From Clostridia bacterium (GTDB lineage: Bacteria > Bacillota > Clostridia > Oscillospirales > Acutalibacteraceae), in assembly GCA_017399535.1 (NCBI GenBank), contig JAFQBX010000001.1:1-51048 (forward strand): a stretch of DNA of 51,048 nucleotides, in the 5' to 3' direction. The notes under the pieces were generated by a model. It was not told the DNA's origin. It did no database searches and saw only the letters and a program-made list of their open reading frames with translations. Made by a program: the position numbers and the translations under genes. Position 1 is the stretch's first letter. Each line of letters starts with the position of its first letter. Below are positions 24,719 through 33,459 of this stretch, in pieces.

Positions 24719-24847
24719 GACGAGCGTAAAAAACCGAAAAACCGCTTGAAATCAAGGGGTTTCGGGGCTTGTATTGCAGACAAACAAAGAGCGAATGTAA
24801 CGGCTTTTCGACAGCGAACGAGCCGACCAAATAAACGGAGGAAAACA

Positions 24848-25690
24848 ATGGCTACCATCAAAAAAGGGCTTGGAAAGGGGCTTGGCACCCTGTTCGGCGA
24901 GAACGCCGCCGATTCCAACCAGCTAATCGAGCTTCGGCTCAGCGAAATTGAGCCAAACCGCGCTCAACCGCGAAAGGAATTTGACGAGGCGGCTTTGCGA
25001 GAACTTGCCGACAGCATAAAGGAACACGGACTTTTACAGCCGATTACGGTGCGTCCCTACGGCGACCTCGGATACCAGATTATCGCGGGTGAAAGACGTT
25101 GGCGAGCAAGTCGAATGGCAGGGCTCGAAACGGTGCCTGTCATCGTAAAGGAGCTTGACGACCGCGAATGTGCCGAAATTGCGCTGATAGAAAATCTGCA
25201 ACGCGAGGACCTCAATCCTATTGAGGAGGCGCTCGGCTACCGTCATCTGATGGAAAGCTACGAGCTGACTCAGGAGCAGGTCGCCGAAACGGTCGGAAAA
25301 TCGCGTCCGGTCGTAGCAAATGCGCTCCGCCTGCTCTCTCTCGACGAGGAAACGCTTGCTCTCGTTTCGGCAGGTGACATTTCGGTCGGTCACGCAAGGG
25401 CGATGATTCCGCTCGACGAATCGACACGCCGACTTGCCGTCGAAATGGCTCTGAAAGGCGCGACGGTAAGGGCAATCGAGGCGCTCTCGAATCAGAAGGG
25501 CGAAAAGAAACCCGCCAAAAAGCAGACAAAGCAAAACCCGTTCTTTAAAGAAACCGAAATCGCGCTCAAAAACTCGCTCGGTCGAAAGATAAAGGTTGAC
25601 GGAACCGAGAAAAAGGGCGTTTTGATGATTGAATTTTACGGCAAGGACGACCTTACTGCCATCGCAAATCTCCTTGCAGGAAAAGAATAA
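24848..25690 (+). CDS. parB: ParB/Spo0J chromosome partition protein
   Basis: The protein (280 aa) is a CTP-dependent clamp that binds parS and spreads. It opens with the typical MATIKKGLGKGLGTLFGE. SEIEPNRAQPRKEFD, GERRWRASRMAGL, ENLQREDLNPIEEALGY and the helix-turn-helix LTQEQVAETVGKSRPVVANAL follow, and the C-terminal dimer domain closes it. GGAGG lies before ATG 24848. The longer frame from 24746 lacks a ribosome-binding site and conserved sequence. serS follows after 15 bp, so the two are probably cotranscribed. Confidence 0.95.
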   Translation: MATIKKGLGKGLGTLFGENAADSNQLIELRLSEIEPNRAQPRKEFDEAALRELADSIKEHGLLQPITVRPYGDLGYQIIAGERRWRASRMAGLETVPVIVKELDDRECAEIALIENLQREDLNPIEEALGYRHLMESYELTQEQVAETVGKSRPVVANALRLLSLDEETLALVSAGDISVGHARAMIPLDESTRRLAVEMALKGATVRAIEALSNQKGEKKPAKKQTKQNPFFKETEIALKNSLGRKIKVDGTEKKGVLMIEFYGKDDLTAIANLLAGKE

Positions 25691-25705
25691 AGGAAGGTAA
25701 AAACC

Positions 25706-26989
25706 ATGATTGACATTAAATTTTTGAGAGAAAATCCCGAAATCGTTAGGGAAAATATGCGAAACAAATTCCAGGAGCACAAGCTTCCCCTCGTTGACGA
25801 GGCAATCGAGCTTGACGCTTCTTTCCGCGCCGCTATAAAGGAAGCCGACGAGCTCCGCGCATCGAGAAACAAGATTTCGAAGCAGATTGGCGCGCTGATG
25901 GCTCAGGGTAAAAAGGACGAGGCCGAGGAGGCAAAAAAGCAGGTTGCCGCAAATGCCGCTCGTTTAGCTGAACTTGAAGAAATCGAGCGTGAGCTTGAAG
26001 AAAAGCTCAAAACTGTCATGATGACCATTCCGCAGATTATCGACCCGTCGGTACCGATTGGTAAGGACGACAGCGAAAACGTGGAGGTAGAGAAATTCGG
26101 TGAGCCGATTGTCCCCGATTTTGAAGTTCCCTACCATTCCGAAATCATGGAAACCTTTGACGGAATCGACCTCGACAGCGCAAGAAAGGTTGCAGGAAAC
26201 GGATTTTACTACCTGATGGGCGATATCGCCCGTCTGCACTCGGCTGTAATTTCGTATGCGCGTGACTTTATGATCGACCGCGGATTTACCTACTGCATTC
26301 CGCCCTATATGATTCGCTCAAACGTTGTTACCGGTGTAATGAGCTTCGCCGAAATGGACGCCATGATGTATAAAATTGAGGGCGAGGACCTCTATTTAAT
26401 CGGTACGAGTGAGCATTCCATGATTGGTAAATTCATCGACACGGTTAACAAGGAGGAGGCACTCCCCTACACGCTGACAAGCTATTCCCCCTGTTTCAGA
26501 AAGGAAAAGGGCGCTCACGGAATAGAGGAGCGTGGCGTTTATCGTATCCACCAGTTTGAAAAGCAGGAAATGATTGTCGTTTGTAAGCCGGAGGATTCTC
26601 CCTACTGGTTCGACCAGCTGTGGAAGAATACGGTTGACCTTTTCCGTTCGCTCGATATTCCGGTACGTACGCTCGAATGCTGTTCGGGCGACCTTGCCGA
26701 CCTTAAAGTAAAGTCAATCGACGTTGAGGCCTGGTCTCCGAGACAGAAAAAGTATTTTGAGGTTGGTAGCTGCTCGAATCTCGGTGATGCGCAGGCACGT
26801 CGTCTTAAAATTCGCGTAAAGGGCGAAAACGGCACATACCTCGCTCACACACTCAATAACACGGTTGTCGCTCCGCCGAGAATGCTTATTGCCTTCCTCG
26901 AAAACAATCTGAACGCCGACGGAAGCGTTAATATTCCGGTGGCGCTTCGTCCATATATGGGCGGCAAGGAAAAAATCGAGGTAAAGTAA
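25706..26989 (+). CDS. serS: Seryl-tRNA synthetase
   Basis: This class II synthetase has 427 aa. Residues ~30-105 form the long antiparallel coiled coil that grips the tRNA-Ser variable arm. Motif 2 is FRKEKGAHGIEERGVYRIHQF and motif 3 contains APPRMLIAFLENN. GTSEHS shapes the serine site. AAGGAAGG precedes the ATG. A tRNA-Ser gene is present at 49967. A terminator hairpin follows within 20 bp. Confidence 0.95.
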   Translation: MIDIKFLRENPEIVRENMRNKFQEHKLPLVDEAIELDASFRAAIKEADELRASRNKISKQIGALMAQGKKDEAEEAKKQVAANAARLAELEEIERELEEKLKTVMMTIPQIIDPSVPIGKDDSENVEVEKFGEPIVPDFEVPYHSEIMETFDGIDLDSARKVAGNGFYYLMGDIARLHSAVISYARDFMIDRGFTYCIPPYMIRSNVVTGVMSFAEMDAMMYKIEGEDLYLIGTSEHSMIGKFIDTVNKEEALPYTLTSYSPCFRKEKGAHGIEERGVYRIHQFEKQEMIVVCKPEDSPYWFDQLWKNTVDLFRSLDIPVRTLECCSGDLADLKVKSIDVEAWSPRQKKYFEVGSCSNLGDAQARRLKIRVKGENGTYLAHTLNNTVVAPPRMLIAFLENNLNADGSVNIPVALRPYMGGKEKIEVK

Positions 26990-27009
26990 AAAAACCTTGA
27001 TATACCAAT

Positions 27010-27060
27010 GGATTTCGCCCTTTTGAGATAGTGAAAAAGGGCGGTAAATCCGCTTTTATT
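27010..27060 (+). terminator. serS terminator
   Basis: GGATTTCGCCCTTTT (27010-27024) pairs with AAAAGGGCGGTAAATCC (27035-27051) with one bulge, then GCTTTTATTT. The next gene's ribosome-binding site begins immediately after. Confidence 0.65.
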
Positions 27061-27071
27061 TGGAGGAAAAA

Positions 27072-27632
27072 ATGGCAAAGAAAAACGACGATATCATCAC
27101 CCTCGTCACCGAGGAGGAAACCCCGAAAAAAAGGGCAAAAAAGAAGGCAGTCGAGCAACCGACGGCACCGAATAACGACGCTTTTCGCGGAAACGGAGAC
27201 ACGGGAGTAAAGCATTTTGAGGCAAAGGGCGGCGACGAAAGCAATCCGTTTAGTCCGCGAAATGTGACCGAAAGTGACAGCGGCATCAATTTTTACAGCG
27301 AGGACAGCGGCGACAAGCGTCCTCCGATTGCCGACTATGAATCGGCCGTTTTGGAGGAAAGCTCGCTTGCAAACCTCTATTCCGATTCGGGAAAGACCAT
27401 TTGTATGGTTATGCGCGTCATCAGCACACTGCTCTTTTTCATTTCGCCGATTTACTTTATCGGTGCGATGTTTAACCTCTTTGGCTCGAATACGCCGCTT
27501 ACCTCGGGTCAGATGATTTCGGGGGTAATTGAGGCGCTGATTACGACAATTTTATTCGTTATCGGCGGATTTTTGGTAATCGCGCTGATAAAAATTCTGC
27601 AAAATCTTATGGCGTTGCAGAAAAAGAAATAG
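27072..27632 (+). CDS. Hypothetical protein with two C-terminal membrane helices
   Basis: The protein has 186 aa from ATG 27072, which has GGAGG 6 bp upstream. The first ~100 residues are charged and probably disordered (a KKRAKKKA basic patch, then NFYSEDSGDKRPP). Two hydrophobic helices follow at about 111-135 and 148-177, ending in a short basic tail (LQKKK), so both ends should face the cytoplasm. I do not recognise the family. It is followed after 43 bp by a lipoprotein gene and may be cotranscribed with it. Confidence 0.75.
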   Translation: MAKKNDDIITLVTEEETPKKRAKKKAVEQPTAPNNDAFRGNGDTGVKHFEAKGGDESNPFSPRNVTESDSGINFYSEDSGDKRPPIADYESAVLEESSLANLYSDSGKTICMVMRVISTLLFFISPIYFIGAMFNLFGSNTPLTSGQMISGVIEALITTILFVIGGFLVIALIKILQNLMALQKKK

Positions 27633-27675
27633 ACCCTCTCCCCTTTTTTTGATATGTTTTGGAGTGATTTTTTTG

Positions 27676-28458
27676 ATGAAAAGAATTATTTTACTCGCGA
27701 TTTGTCTGATGATGATATTTACGCTTGTTTCGTGCGGTAACGGTGCGAATAATTCGCTTGACGAAGTAATGGACGAGCTTAACGGCGCAAATGCCTCGTC
27801 GATGGACGAGACGACAAGCGATACGTCGAGCGAAATTATCCTTACCGCCGCCGATATCGTAAAGCGCGAATACGAAAAATCGGGCGAATACCTATTTAAC
27901 GGGACAAAGACCGAATTTAATTACGCCTATCCTCAGATTGTGCTCGACCAGGTCGGCGTTGCTTCGATTAACGAGCGGATAAAAAATTACTGCGAGGCGC
28001 TTATCGACACCGAACTCAACGCCATGAAGGCAAGCAGAAAGCTCGGCATGACCAAAATGAGCTATTCCGCATATATAAAGGGCGAAATTCTGTCCATTCT
28101 CATTAAATCGGAGTATGGATATGACTTTACCCTTTTTGAAGCGATAAACCTCAATATCACGACGGGAATCGAACAGGAAAGGAACGATATTTTTAACGCG
28201 GCAGGATTGACCTCAAACGATGCCGCCGAAATGATTAAAGCAGCCGCCGAGGATAAATACGTGCAAATTCACGGCACAATCGCCGACCGCGACGTCAACG
28301 ATACCATCGGCTACGCAAAGGGAAAGGCGGCAACCTCGATTGATTACGACGTTGATATGACGCTCTATTTCGACGAGGACGGACGACTAAAAGCCATTGT
28401 TCGCATTTACGAGCTTGGCGGCGAGGAATACGAATATCACGAGGTTACGGTTAAGTAA
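27676..28458 (+). CDS. Lipoprotein of unknown function
   Basis: The protein has 260 aa. A type II signal peptide (MKRIILLAICLMMIFTLVSCGNG) has the lipobox LVSC, so the mature protein should be lipid-anchored at Cys20. A Ser/Thr/Asp linker (to about residue 60) is followed by a folded domain (FNYAYPQIVLDQV..INERIKNYCEALI.. to YEYHEVTVK) reminiscent of the DUF3298/DUF4163 group of extracytoplasmic proteins. That resemblance is weak. ATG 27676 has GGAGTG at 9 bp; the upstream in-frame start lacks a signal-peptide context. Confidence 0.78.
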   Translation: MKRIILLAICLMMIFTLVSCGNGANNSLDEVMDELNGANASSMDETTSDTSSEIILTAADIVKREYEKSGEYLFNGTKTEFNYAYPQIVLDQVGVASINERIKNYCEALIDTELNAMKASRKLGMTKMSYSAYIKGEILSILIKSEYGYDFTLFEAINLNITTGIEQERNDIFNAAGLTSNDAAEMIKAAAEDKYVQIHGTIADRDVNDTIGYAKGKAATSIDYDVDMTLYFDEDGRLKAIVRIYELGGEEYEYHEVTVK

Positions 28459-28477
28459 AGTAAATTTTGATAAAATT

Positions 28478-28524
28478 AACGGCTTTTTTGCAGGGTAAAG
28501 CTCGCAAAAGAACCGTTTTTTTGT
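28478..28524 (+). terminator. Terminator after the lipoprotein gene
   Basis: AACGGCTTTTTTGC pairs with GCAAAAGAACCGTT with one bulge and is followed by six to seven T. Confidence 0.75.
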
Positions 28525-28571
28525 GTGCGTAAGTAGTGATTTTACAATTCCTCCGACTTCGCTATTATCAG

Positions 28572-28600
28572 CCACCTCCCTTTACACAAGGGAGGTGATT
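28572..28600. repeat. Dispersed palindromic repeat copy
   Basis: CACCTCCCTTTACACAAGGGAGGTG is a palindrome with the same TTTACACAA centre as the copies at about 4420 and 23500, but with CCTCCC arms in place of CCCCC. The arms co-vary, so base pairing is kept. Confidence 0.65.
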
Positions 28601-29024
28601 TAAAAAATAACCGTTACATGAAGAAGGCGATTTTTTTGATGCTTGACTTAGCAAAAAACAGTATAAAAATCCGACAAAAAATAAGCTAAAAAACGAAACA
28701 TTTTTTCAGCACTGAAAATAGGGCGAAAATGAGGGTAAATCGGTGGTATTTTCTCACTTTCTTTTTGCTAATTTCTTGTACTTTTGAGTTTTTAAAAAAA
28801 TATTTAAAAAATGTTGAAAAATCGGTGATTTTTACTTGTAAAATTATGCTTTTTGTGCTATGATTAAAGAGTATAAATATGCGTTTTTTACCGAAGGTAA
28901 AAGGTGTTAATTTTTAATACATTTTAAAGTGAAATTAGTGTGAAAAAAGAGATAAAAAACAGCACCGCTTTTAAGTCAAAAATTAAGGAAAAATGAGATA
29001 GAAAAAAGGGAGGATTATTTTAGA
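28601..29024. promoter_or_regulatory. AT-rich dnaA leader with promoter
   Basis: No gene is present. TTGTAA (28836-28841), 17 bp and TATGAT (28859-28864, with TGC just before it) form the likely dnaA promoter, leaving a leader of about 155 nt. No TTATCCACA box is present. A TGTTAA word occurs near 28904, but there is no cluster like the one downstream of dnaA. Confidence 0.65.
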
Positions 29025-30332
29025 ATGCAGACCTTTCAGGACGTTTGGAAATTAGTTGACGATTTTTGCGCAACAAAGGTATGTGACGTTGCTTACAATA
29101 TGTGGTTCAAGCCCATTACACCCGTCGATTTTAAAAACGGCGAGGCGGTACTCCGCGTACCACACAGCATACATAAAAAGGTCATTGAACAAACATATTC
29201 GGAGCTTATCCGCGTTTCGTTCCAGAATATTATGGGATTTCCGGTTGGACTTCGTATTCTTTGCGACGAAACTCCCGATGTGACCGGAAATCACGCCATT
29301 TCTGCCGAGCCGTCGGGCTACGAATATACCTTTGACACATATATCGTCGGCTCGTCAAACCGATTTGCCCACGCAGCATCGATGGCAGTAGCCGAGCAGC
29401 CCTCAATCGTATATAATCCGCTCGTCATTTACGGAAACTCCGGCGTGGGAAAAACGCATCTTATGCTCGCGATATACAACTTTGTCAAGCATAAGTATCC
29501 GAACAAGGACATTCTCTATGTTCGTTCGGAGGAATTCATAAACGATTTTATTACCGACGTTCGCGACGGTCAAATGGAGCAATTCCGCAACAGATACCGC
29601 AACGTTGATATTTTGCTTATCGACGATATCCAGTTTATCGCCGGAAAGGAAGAAACGCAGGTAGAATTCTTTAACACCTTTAATGCGCTTCACCTCAATA
29701 ACAAGCAGATTGTCGTCACCTCCGACCGTCCGCCAAAGGATATTAAAGCACTCGATGAGCGAATCAGAAACCGACTCGAAAGCGGCGTTATCACCGATAT
29801 TGCACCGCCCGAATTCGAAACTCGCGTCGGAATTATAAAAAGAAAGGCGCAGATGATTGGTCTCGACCTCGACGACGACGTAGTATTCTATATTGCCGAA
29901 AATATTAAGCAAAATATCCGTCAGCTCGAAGGAACGGTTAAAAAGCTGCAAATGAACTTTCAGCTCGACCATCAAAAGCCGTCAATCGCCTATGTTCAGA
30001 ACGTTATCAGAGATATTAAGAACGACTTTTTACCCGAGCCGATTACCGTGCCGAAGATTATTGACGAGGTTACACGCACCTACGGCGTGACCACCGACGA
30101 CGTCATGAGTAAAAAGCAAAATGCCCCAATCACAAAGGTTCGTCAGATTTGTATGTATATCGTTCGCGAAATTACCGAAATGTCACTCGAAGAAATCGGA
30201 AAAAACTTTGGTAAAAATCACGCAACGGTGCTTCATTCAATCAATAAAGTTTCTGAGCTGATGGCAACCCAGCCGAGAGAAAAAGACGTTATCGAGGATA
30301 TTATTAAGAACCTGAACACAGTAAAGGATTAA
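29025..30332 (+). CDS. dnaA: Replication initiator DnaA with atypical DNA-recognition motif
   Basis: The initiator AAA+ protein has 435 aa. Domain I (1-~85) starts MQTFQDVWKLV. Domain III has GNSGVGKTHL (Walker A, ~143), LLIDDIQFIAG (Walker B), the initiator-specific motif region and SDRPPKDIKALDERIRNRLESG (sensor/box VII arginine). Domain IV has the VRQICMYIVREIT helix, retaining the Arg that enters the minor groove in E. coli. The major-groove loop, normally GGRDHTTVxH, reads GKNHATVLH (396-404), so the Asp and the first Thr are replaced. GGGAGG precedes the ATG. The protein is slightly shorter than B. subtilis DnaA because domain II is short. Confidence 0.95.
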   Translation: MQTFQDVWKLVDDFCATKVCDVAYNMWFKPITPVDFKNGEAVLRVPHSIHKKVIEQTYSELIRVSFQNIMGFPVGLRILCDETPDVTGNHAISAEPSGYEYTFDTYIVGSSNRFAHAASMAVAEQPSIVYNPLVIYGNSGVGKTHLMLAIYNFVKHKYPNKDILYVRSEEFINDFITDVRDGQMEQFRNRYRNVDILLIDDIQFIAGKEETQVEFFNTFNALHLNNKQIVVTSDRPPKDIKALDERIRNRLESGVITDIAPPEFETRVGIIKRKAQMIGLDLDDDVVFYIAENIKQNIRQLEGTVKKLQMNFQLDHQKPSIAYVQNVIRDIKNDFLPEPITVPKIIDEVTRTYGVTTDDVMSKKQNAPITKVRQICMYIVREITEMSLEEIGKNFGKNHATVLHSINKVSELMATQPREKDVIEDIIKNLNTVKD

Positions 30333-30652
30333 AAAAAACTTTAACAAAAACTTTAACAATCAACTTTAAAGCTGTGTTAAAAGTTTTAAAAATTGTTTTT
30401 TCTTTAACATTTTAACATTTTTTTAAAATTATGATGAACATAAAAAATAATGGGACAAGCATTGGTGTTACTTGATTTTTTAAAGGTATTAACATTTTAA
30501 CACCCTCTACTACTAAGACTATTTTTTACTTTTTTTATTTATAAAAAAATGCGATTTTTAGCCACTTGTCATTCAATGTCATGTTAAAGATTATTTTCAC
30601 TAAAATTATTACATTTATAAAAAAATTTCATTGGCGTAAAGGAGAATAAAAT
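30333..30652. other. oriC: Chromosomal replication origin with non-canonical DnaA boxes (oriC)
   Basis: This 320-bp AT-rich region between dnaA and dnaN contains a TTTAACA word at 30338-30346, 30350-30358, 30375-30383 (minus), 30401-30409, 30409-30417, 30494-30502 and 30581-30589 (minus), plus an ATTAACA at 30486-30494. After the tandem pair at 30486-30502 come CACCC (30501-30505) and CTACTACTAAGACTA (30507-30521). The complement of the latter read 3'-5' is GAT GAT GAT TCT GAT, the DnaA-trio pattern. A T/A-rich stretch (30521-30560) is the probable unwinding element. No TTATCCACA occurs. dnaN's ribosome-binding site lies at the right end. Confidence 0.8.
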
Positions 30653-31756
30653 ATGAAATTCACTTGTGACAGAGATACCATCTGCGAAGCTGCAGGTCAC
30701 GTTTCGCGCGTTGTTTCACAAAAAACAGCGGTACCTGCGCTTTCGGGCATTCTCGTTATCGCAGACAGGGGTAAAATTACCCTCTGTGGCTACGACCTTG
30801 AAACAGGAATGGAAACCGAAATCGACGCTCAGGTTGACGAATGCGGTCGCATTATCCTTGATGCAAAGCTTTTTTGCGATATTGTACGCAGATTACCTGA
30901 GGAAAAAATTACTGTATCAATCGACGAGCGTTTAATGTGTCACATTACAAGCGGAAATTCGAAATTTTCGCTGGTTGGAATTAACGCTGACGAATATCCC
31001 GAGCTTCCGCAGGTTATCGGAGCAAAGACAATTTCAATTTCGTCGGCAATGCTTACTTCAATGGTAAGGCAAACCATCTTCTCCTGCGCCGTTCCCGGAA
31101 ACTCAAAGCCGGTTCACACCGGTATAATGTACGAAATCGAGAATGGCGTACTTCGACTGATTGCCGTTGACGGTTTCCGCGTGGCTATCCGCCAGGAAAA
31201 GATTGATTTTGAAGGGGTAATCCGCTTTATCGTACCGGCAAGGGCTATGAGCGAGGTGCTCCGTCTGATTACTACCGACGCAGATATTAAGATTACCATG
31301 TCAAAGAGACATATTATCTTTACAGTCGATGGATTTATGATTATTTCACGTTTACTCGATGGCGACTTTTTCAGCTATGAGCGAATTTTAACCGACGAGG
31401 TTAATACTACCCTTTCGGTTGATACCCGACTGCTTATCGATATGATTGAGCGTGTAAGTACGGTTATCGTCGATAAGGAAAGAAGAAAGACGCCGATTTG
31501 TTGTAATATCAGCGACGGCGTGTTTAAGGCAACCTGTACCACCGACGTTGGCAGCGCGACCGACGAGCTTCCGGTTGATATGGAAGGAAATAGCATCAAC
31601 ATCGGCTTTAACTTCCGCTATTTGTTAGAGGCACTTCGCGCAAGTGAAAGCGACAAGCTGATTTTACAGCTTAATCAGTCGGATAAGCCGCTATTTATGC
31701 GCCCGATTGACGGCGACAGCTTCCTCTATATTGTACTTCCGGTGAGATTAAAATGA
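30653..31756 (+). CDS. dnaN: DNA polymerase III beta sliding clamp
   Basis: The clamp (367 aa) forms a dimeric ring on DNA that tethers polymerase and other factors. Three beta-clamp domains of ~120 residues each are evident: MKFTCDRDTICEAAGHVSRVV, FSCAVPGNSKPVHTGIMYEI and the C-terminal INIGFNFRYLLEALRA followed by the conserved MRPI..FLYIVLPVRLK end. AAAGGAG precedes the ATG. Its stop overlaps the next gene's start by 4 bp. Confidence 0.96.
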   Translation: MKFTCDRDTICEAAGHVSRVVSQKTAVPALSGILVIADRGKITLCGYDLETGMETEIDAQVDECGRIILDAKLFCDIVRRLPEEKITVSIDERLMCHITSGNSKFSLVGINADEYPELPQVIGAKTISISSAMLTSMVRQTIFSCAVPGNSKPVHTGIMYEIENGVLRLIAVDGFRVAIRQEKIDFEGVIRFIVPARAMSEVLRLITTDADIKITMSKRHIIFTVDGFMIISRLLDGDFFSYERILTDEVNTTLSVDTRLLIDMIERVSTVIVDKERRKTPICCNISDGVFKATCTTDVGSATDELPVDMEGNSINIGFNFRYLLEALRASESDKLILQLNQSDKPLFMRPIDGDSFLYIVLPVRLK

Positions 31757-31965
31757 CAGATATTAAGATAACAACCGATTTTATACGCCTCGACAGTTTC
31801 ATTAAGCTGGCTAATCTGGTCGGTAGCGGCGGTCAGGCAAAAATGATTATCCAGGACGGACTGGTCAAGGTGAATGACGAGGTCTGTACCATGCGAGGAA
31901 AAAAGCTGTACGGCGGAGAAATTGTCTCGGTCGATGGCGAAATTTTAAGGGTTGTAAAGGAATGA
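31753..31965 (+). CDS. rlbA: S4-domain RNA-binding protein, RlbA/YaaA family
   Basis: The protein has 70 aa and is almost only an S4 fold: FIRLDSFIKLANLVGSGGQAKMIIQDGLVKVND, with the typical turn and a final beta hairpin. It is always found between dnaN and recF in Firmicutes, where it is linked to ribosome assembly (YaaA/RlbA). ATGA overlap with dnaN implies translational coupling. Confidence 0.93.
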   Translation: MTDIKITTDFIRLDSFIKLANLVGSGGQAKMIIQDGLVKVNDEVCTMRGKKLYGGEIVSVDGEILRVVKE

Positions 31966-31969
31966 TTGT

Positions 31970-33067
31970 GTGATTGTAAATCACGTTCAATTTGACCGTT
32001 TTCGTAATTTGAAAAAGGGTGAAATTTTCTTTTGCGACGGAATAAACGTAATCTACGGCGAAAATGCCCAGGGAAAAACCAATATTTTAGAGGCAATCTG
32101 GCTTTTTACGGGGGCAAGGAGCTTTCGCGGCGCAAGGGAAAGTGAAATTATTGCGTACGACAGCGACAGCGCCGAGATAAAAATGACCTTTTTTGCCGAA
32201 AAGCGTGAGCAAAATGCCCAAATTCGCTTTGGCAAGGACAAGGACGCCTATCTTAACGGGGTAAAAAAAGGGTCACCGTCTAAATTCGGCGGTGTGATTA
32301 AGGGTGTTATTTTTTCGCCCGACCATTTGTCGCTGATAAAGAGTGGTCCGAGCGAAAGGCGCAGCTTCATCGATATCGCGATTACCCAGCTAAATCCGCA
32401 GTATTCCTCGCTGCTGAATAGATATAACCGAGCCGTGACTCAGCGAAATTCGATATTAAAGGATATTCGTTTTCACAGTGGGCTTGACGAAATGCTCGAC
32501 GCGTATGAACAGCAGTTGGCGGTTTTGGGCGCAAAAATAGTACGATACAGAAAGAGATATGTTGAGCTGATTTACGAAGAAGCGCCGAAAATTTTTAAAG
32601 GGCTTTCGGCGGGTAAGGAAAAAATTGAAATCAGCTACATTTGCGCCGCCGAGGACGAGGATGGGCTCGTAAAACTGCTGAAAGAAAGCAGAAAAGAGGA
32701 TTCGCTGACGGCGACAACCTCGGTCGGACCGCACAGGGACGATATCGAGGTACTGATAAACGGACGTTCTGCAAGGCGCTTCGGCTCACAGGGACAGCAA
32801 AGGTCGTGCGTACTGATGCTGAAGCTGTGTGAGGCGGAAATTCTATATAAAAATAGTGGTGAGCAGCCGATAATTTTGCTCGATGACGTGATGAGTGAGC
32901 TCGACGAGCAGAGGCAGGACTACATTCTTAATCATTTGAGCGGTCGACAGGTATTTATTACCTGCTGTGATAAAAATGCGATTGACCGAATGCGTCGAGG
33001 AAAATGCTTTGAAATAAAGGACGGCGAAATTTTTGCCGACAATGACGACGCGGATGGGCAACAATGA
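31970..33067 (+). CDS. recF: DNA replication and repair protein RecF
   Basis: This SMC-like ATPase (365 aa) acts with RecO and RecR to load RecA at gaps. Walker A is GENAQGKTNILEA at ~33-45; the arm region LLNRYNRAVTQRN follows; the signature is FGSQGQQRSCVLMLKLCEAEIL and Walker B is ILLDDVMSELD. Translation starts at GTG 31970 with AAAGGA upstream, 4 bp after the rlbA stop. Family length is normal. Confidence 0.95.
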   Translation: MIVNHVQFDRFRNLKKGEIFFCDGINVIYGENAQGKTNILEAIWLFTGARSFRGARESEIIAYDSDSAEIKMTFFAEKREQNAQIRFGKDKDAYLNGVKKGSPSKFGGVIKGVIFSPDHLSLIKSGPSERRSFIDIAITQLNPQYSSLLNRYNRAVTQRNSILKDIRFHSGLDEMLDAYEQQLAVLGAKIVRYRKRYVELIYEEAPKIFKGLSAGKEKIEISYICAAEDEDGLVKLLKESRKEDSLTATTSVGPHRDDIEVLINGRSARRFGSQGQQRSCVLMLKLCEAEILYKNSGEQPIILLDDVMSELDEQRQDYILNHLSGRQVFITCCDKNAIDRMRRGKCFEIKDGEIFADNDDADGQQ

Positions 33068-33459
33068 GGACGCAAACAGGCGACGAGATTTAGATCGTGT
33101 GGTGGCGAGGATTAAGTCGGACATAAAATGAACGATTCCGGTTGGCTGACGATAAAAATTGGGTAATGTGCGACCTCAATGTGTCATTTAATGTCAGGGT
33201 TTTGCTGTGATATTCTTTTAAATGGAATATGAGCAGAGCCGAGCGGAAATTTTTGGTCGGGTGGCCGTGTGAAATGGGTAGTCGGGCGGTGTTGCTGTGA
33301 CCGAGCGTCACAATTACGTGACCGATTGAAATGCAACCGACCGCGGCTTTGCAACTGATAGACCATCATTTTACAACTGATAGATACCTCTTTTCGACCA
33401 ATAGACCGTCGTTTTGCAATCGACCGACCACAGCGAAAAATGAACGAGAGGGAGAAAAA
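33068..33459. repeat. Repeat-bearing gap between recF and remB
   Basis: No gene is supported. A GTGAC-N5-GTCAC palindrome lies at 33297-33311. From about 33330 to 33430 runs a degenerate direct repeat with cores CAACCGACCG, CAACTGATAGA (33352), CAACTGATAGA (33374), CGACCAATAGA (about 33395) and CAATCGACCGA (about 33417). The last four are 21-22 bp apart (two helical turns), each followed by a TTTT-containing spacer. The block ends 30 bp before remB. Confidence 0.6.

Noticed and set aside
28459-29024. Canonical DnaA box cluster upstream of dnaA
   Set aside because: No TTATCCACA or close variant was found in the dnaA leader; only isolated TGTTAA words occur.
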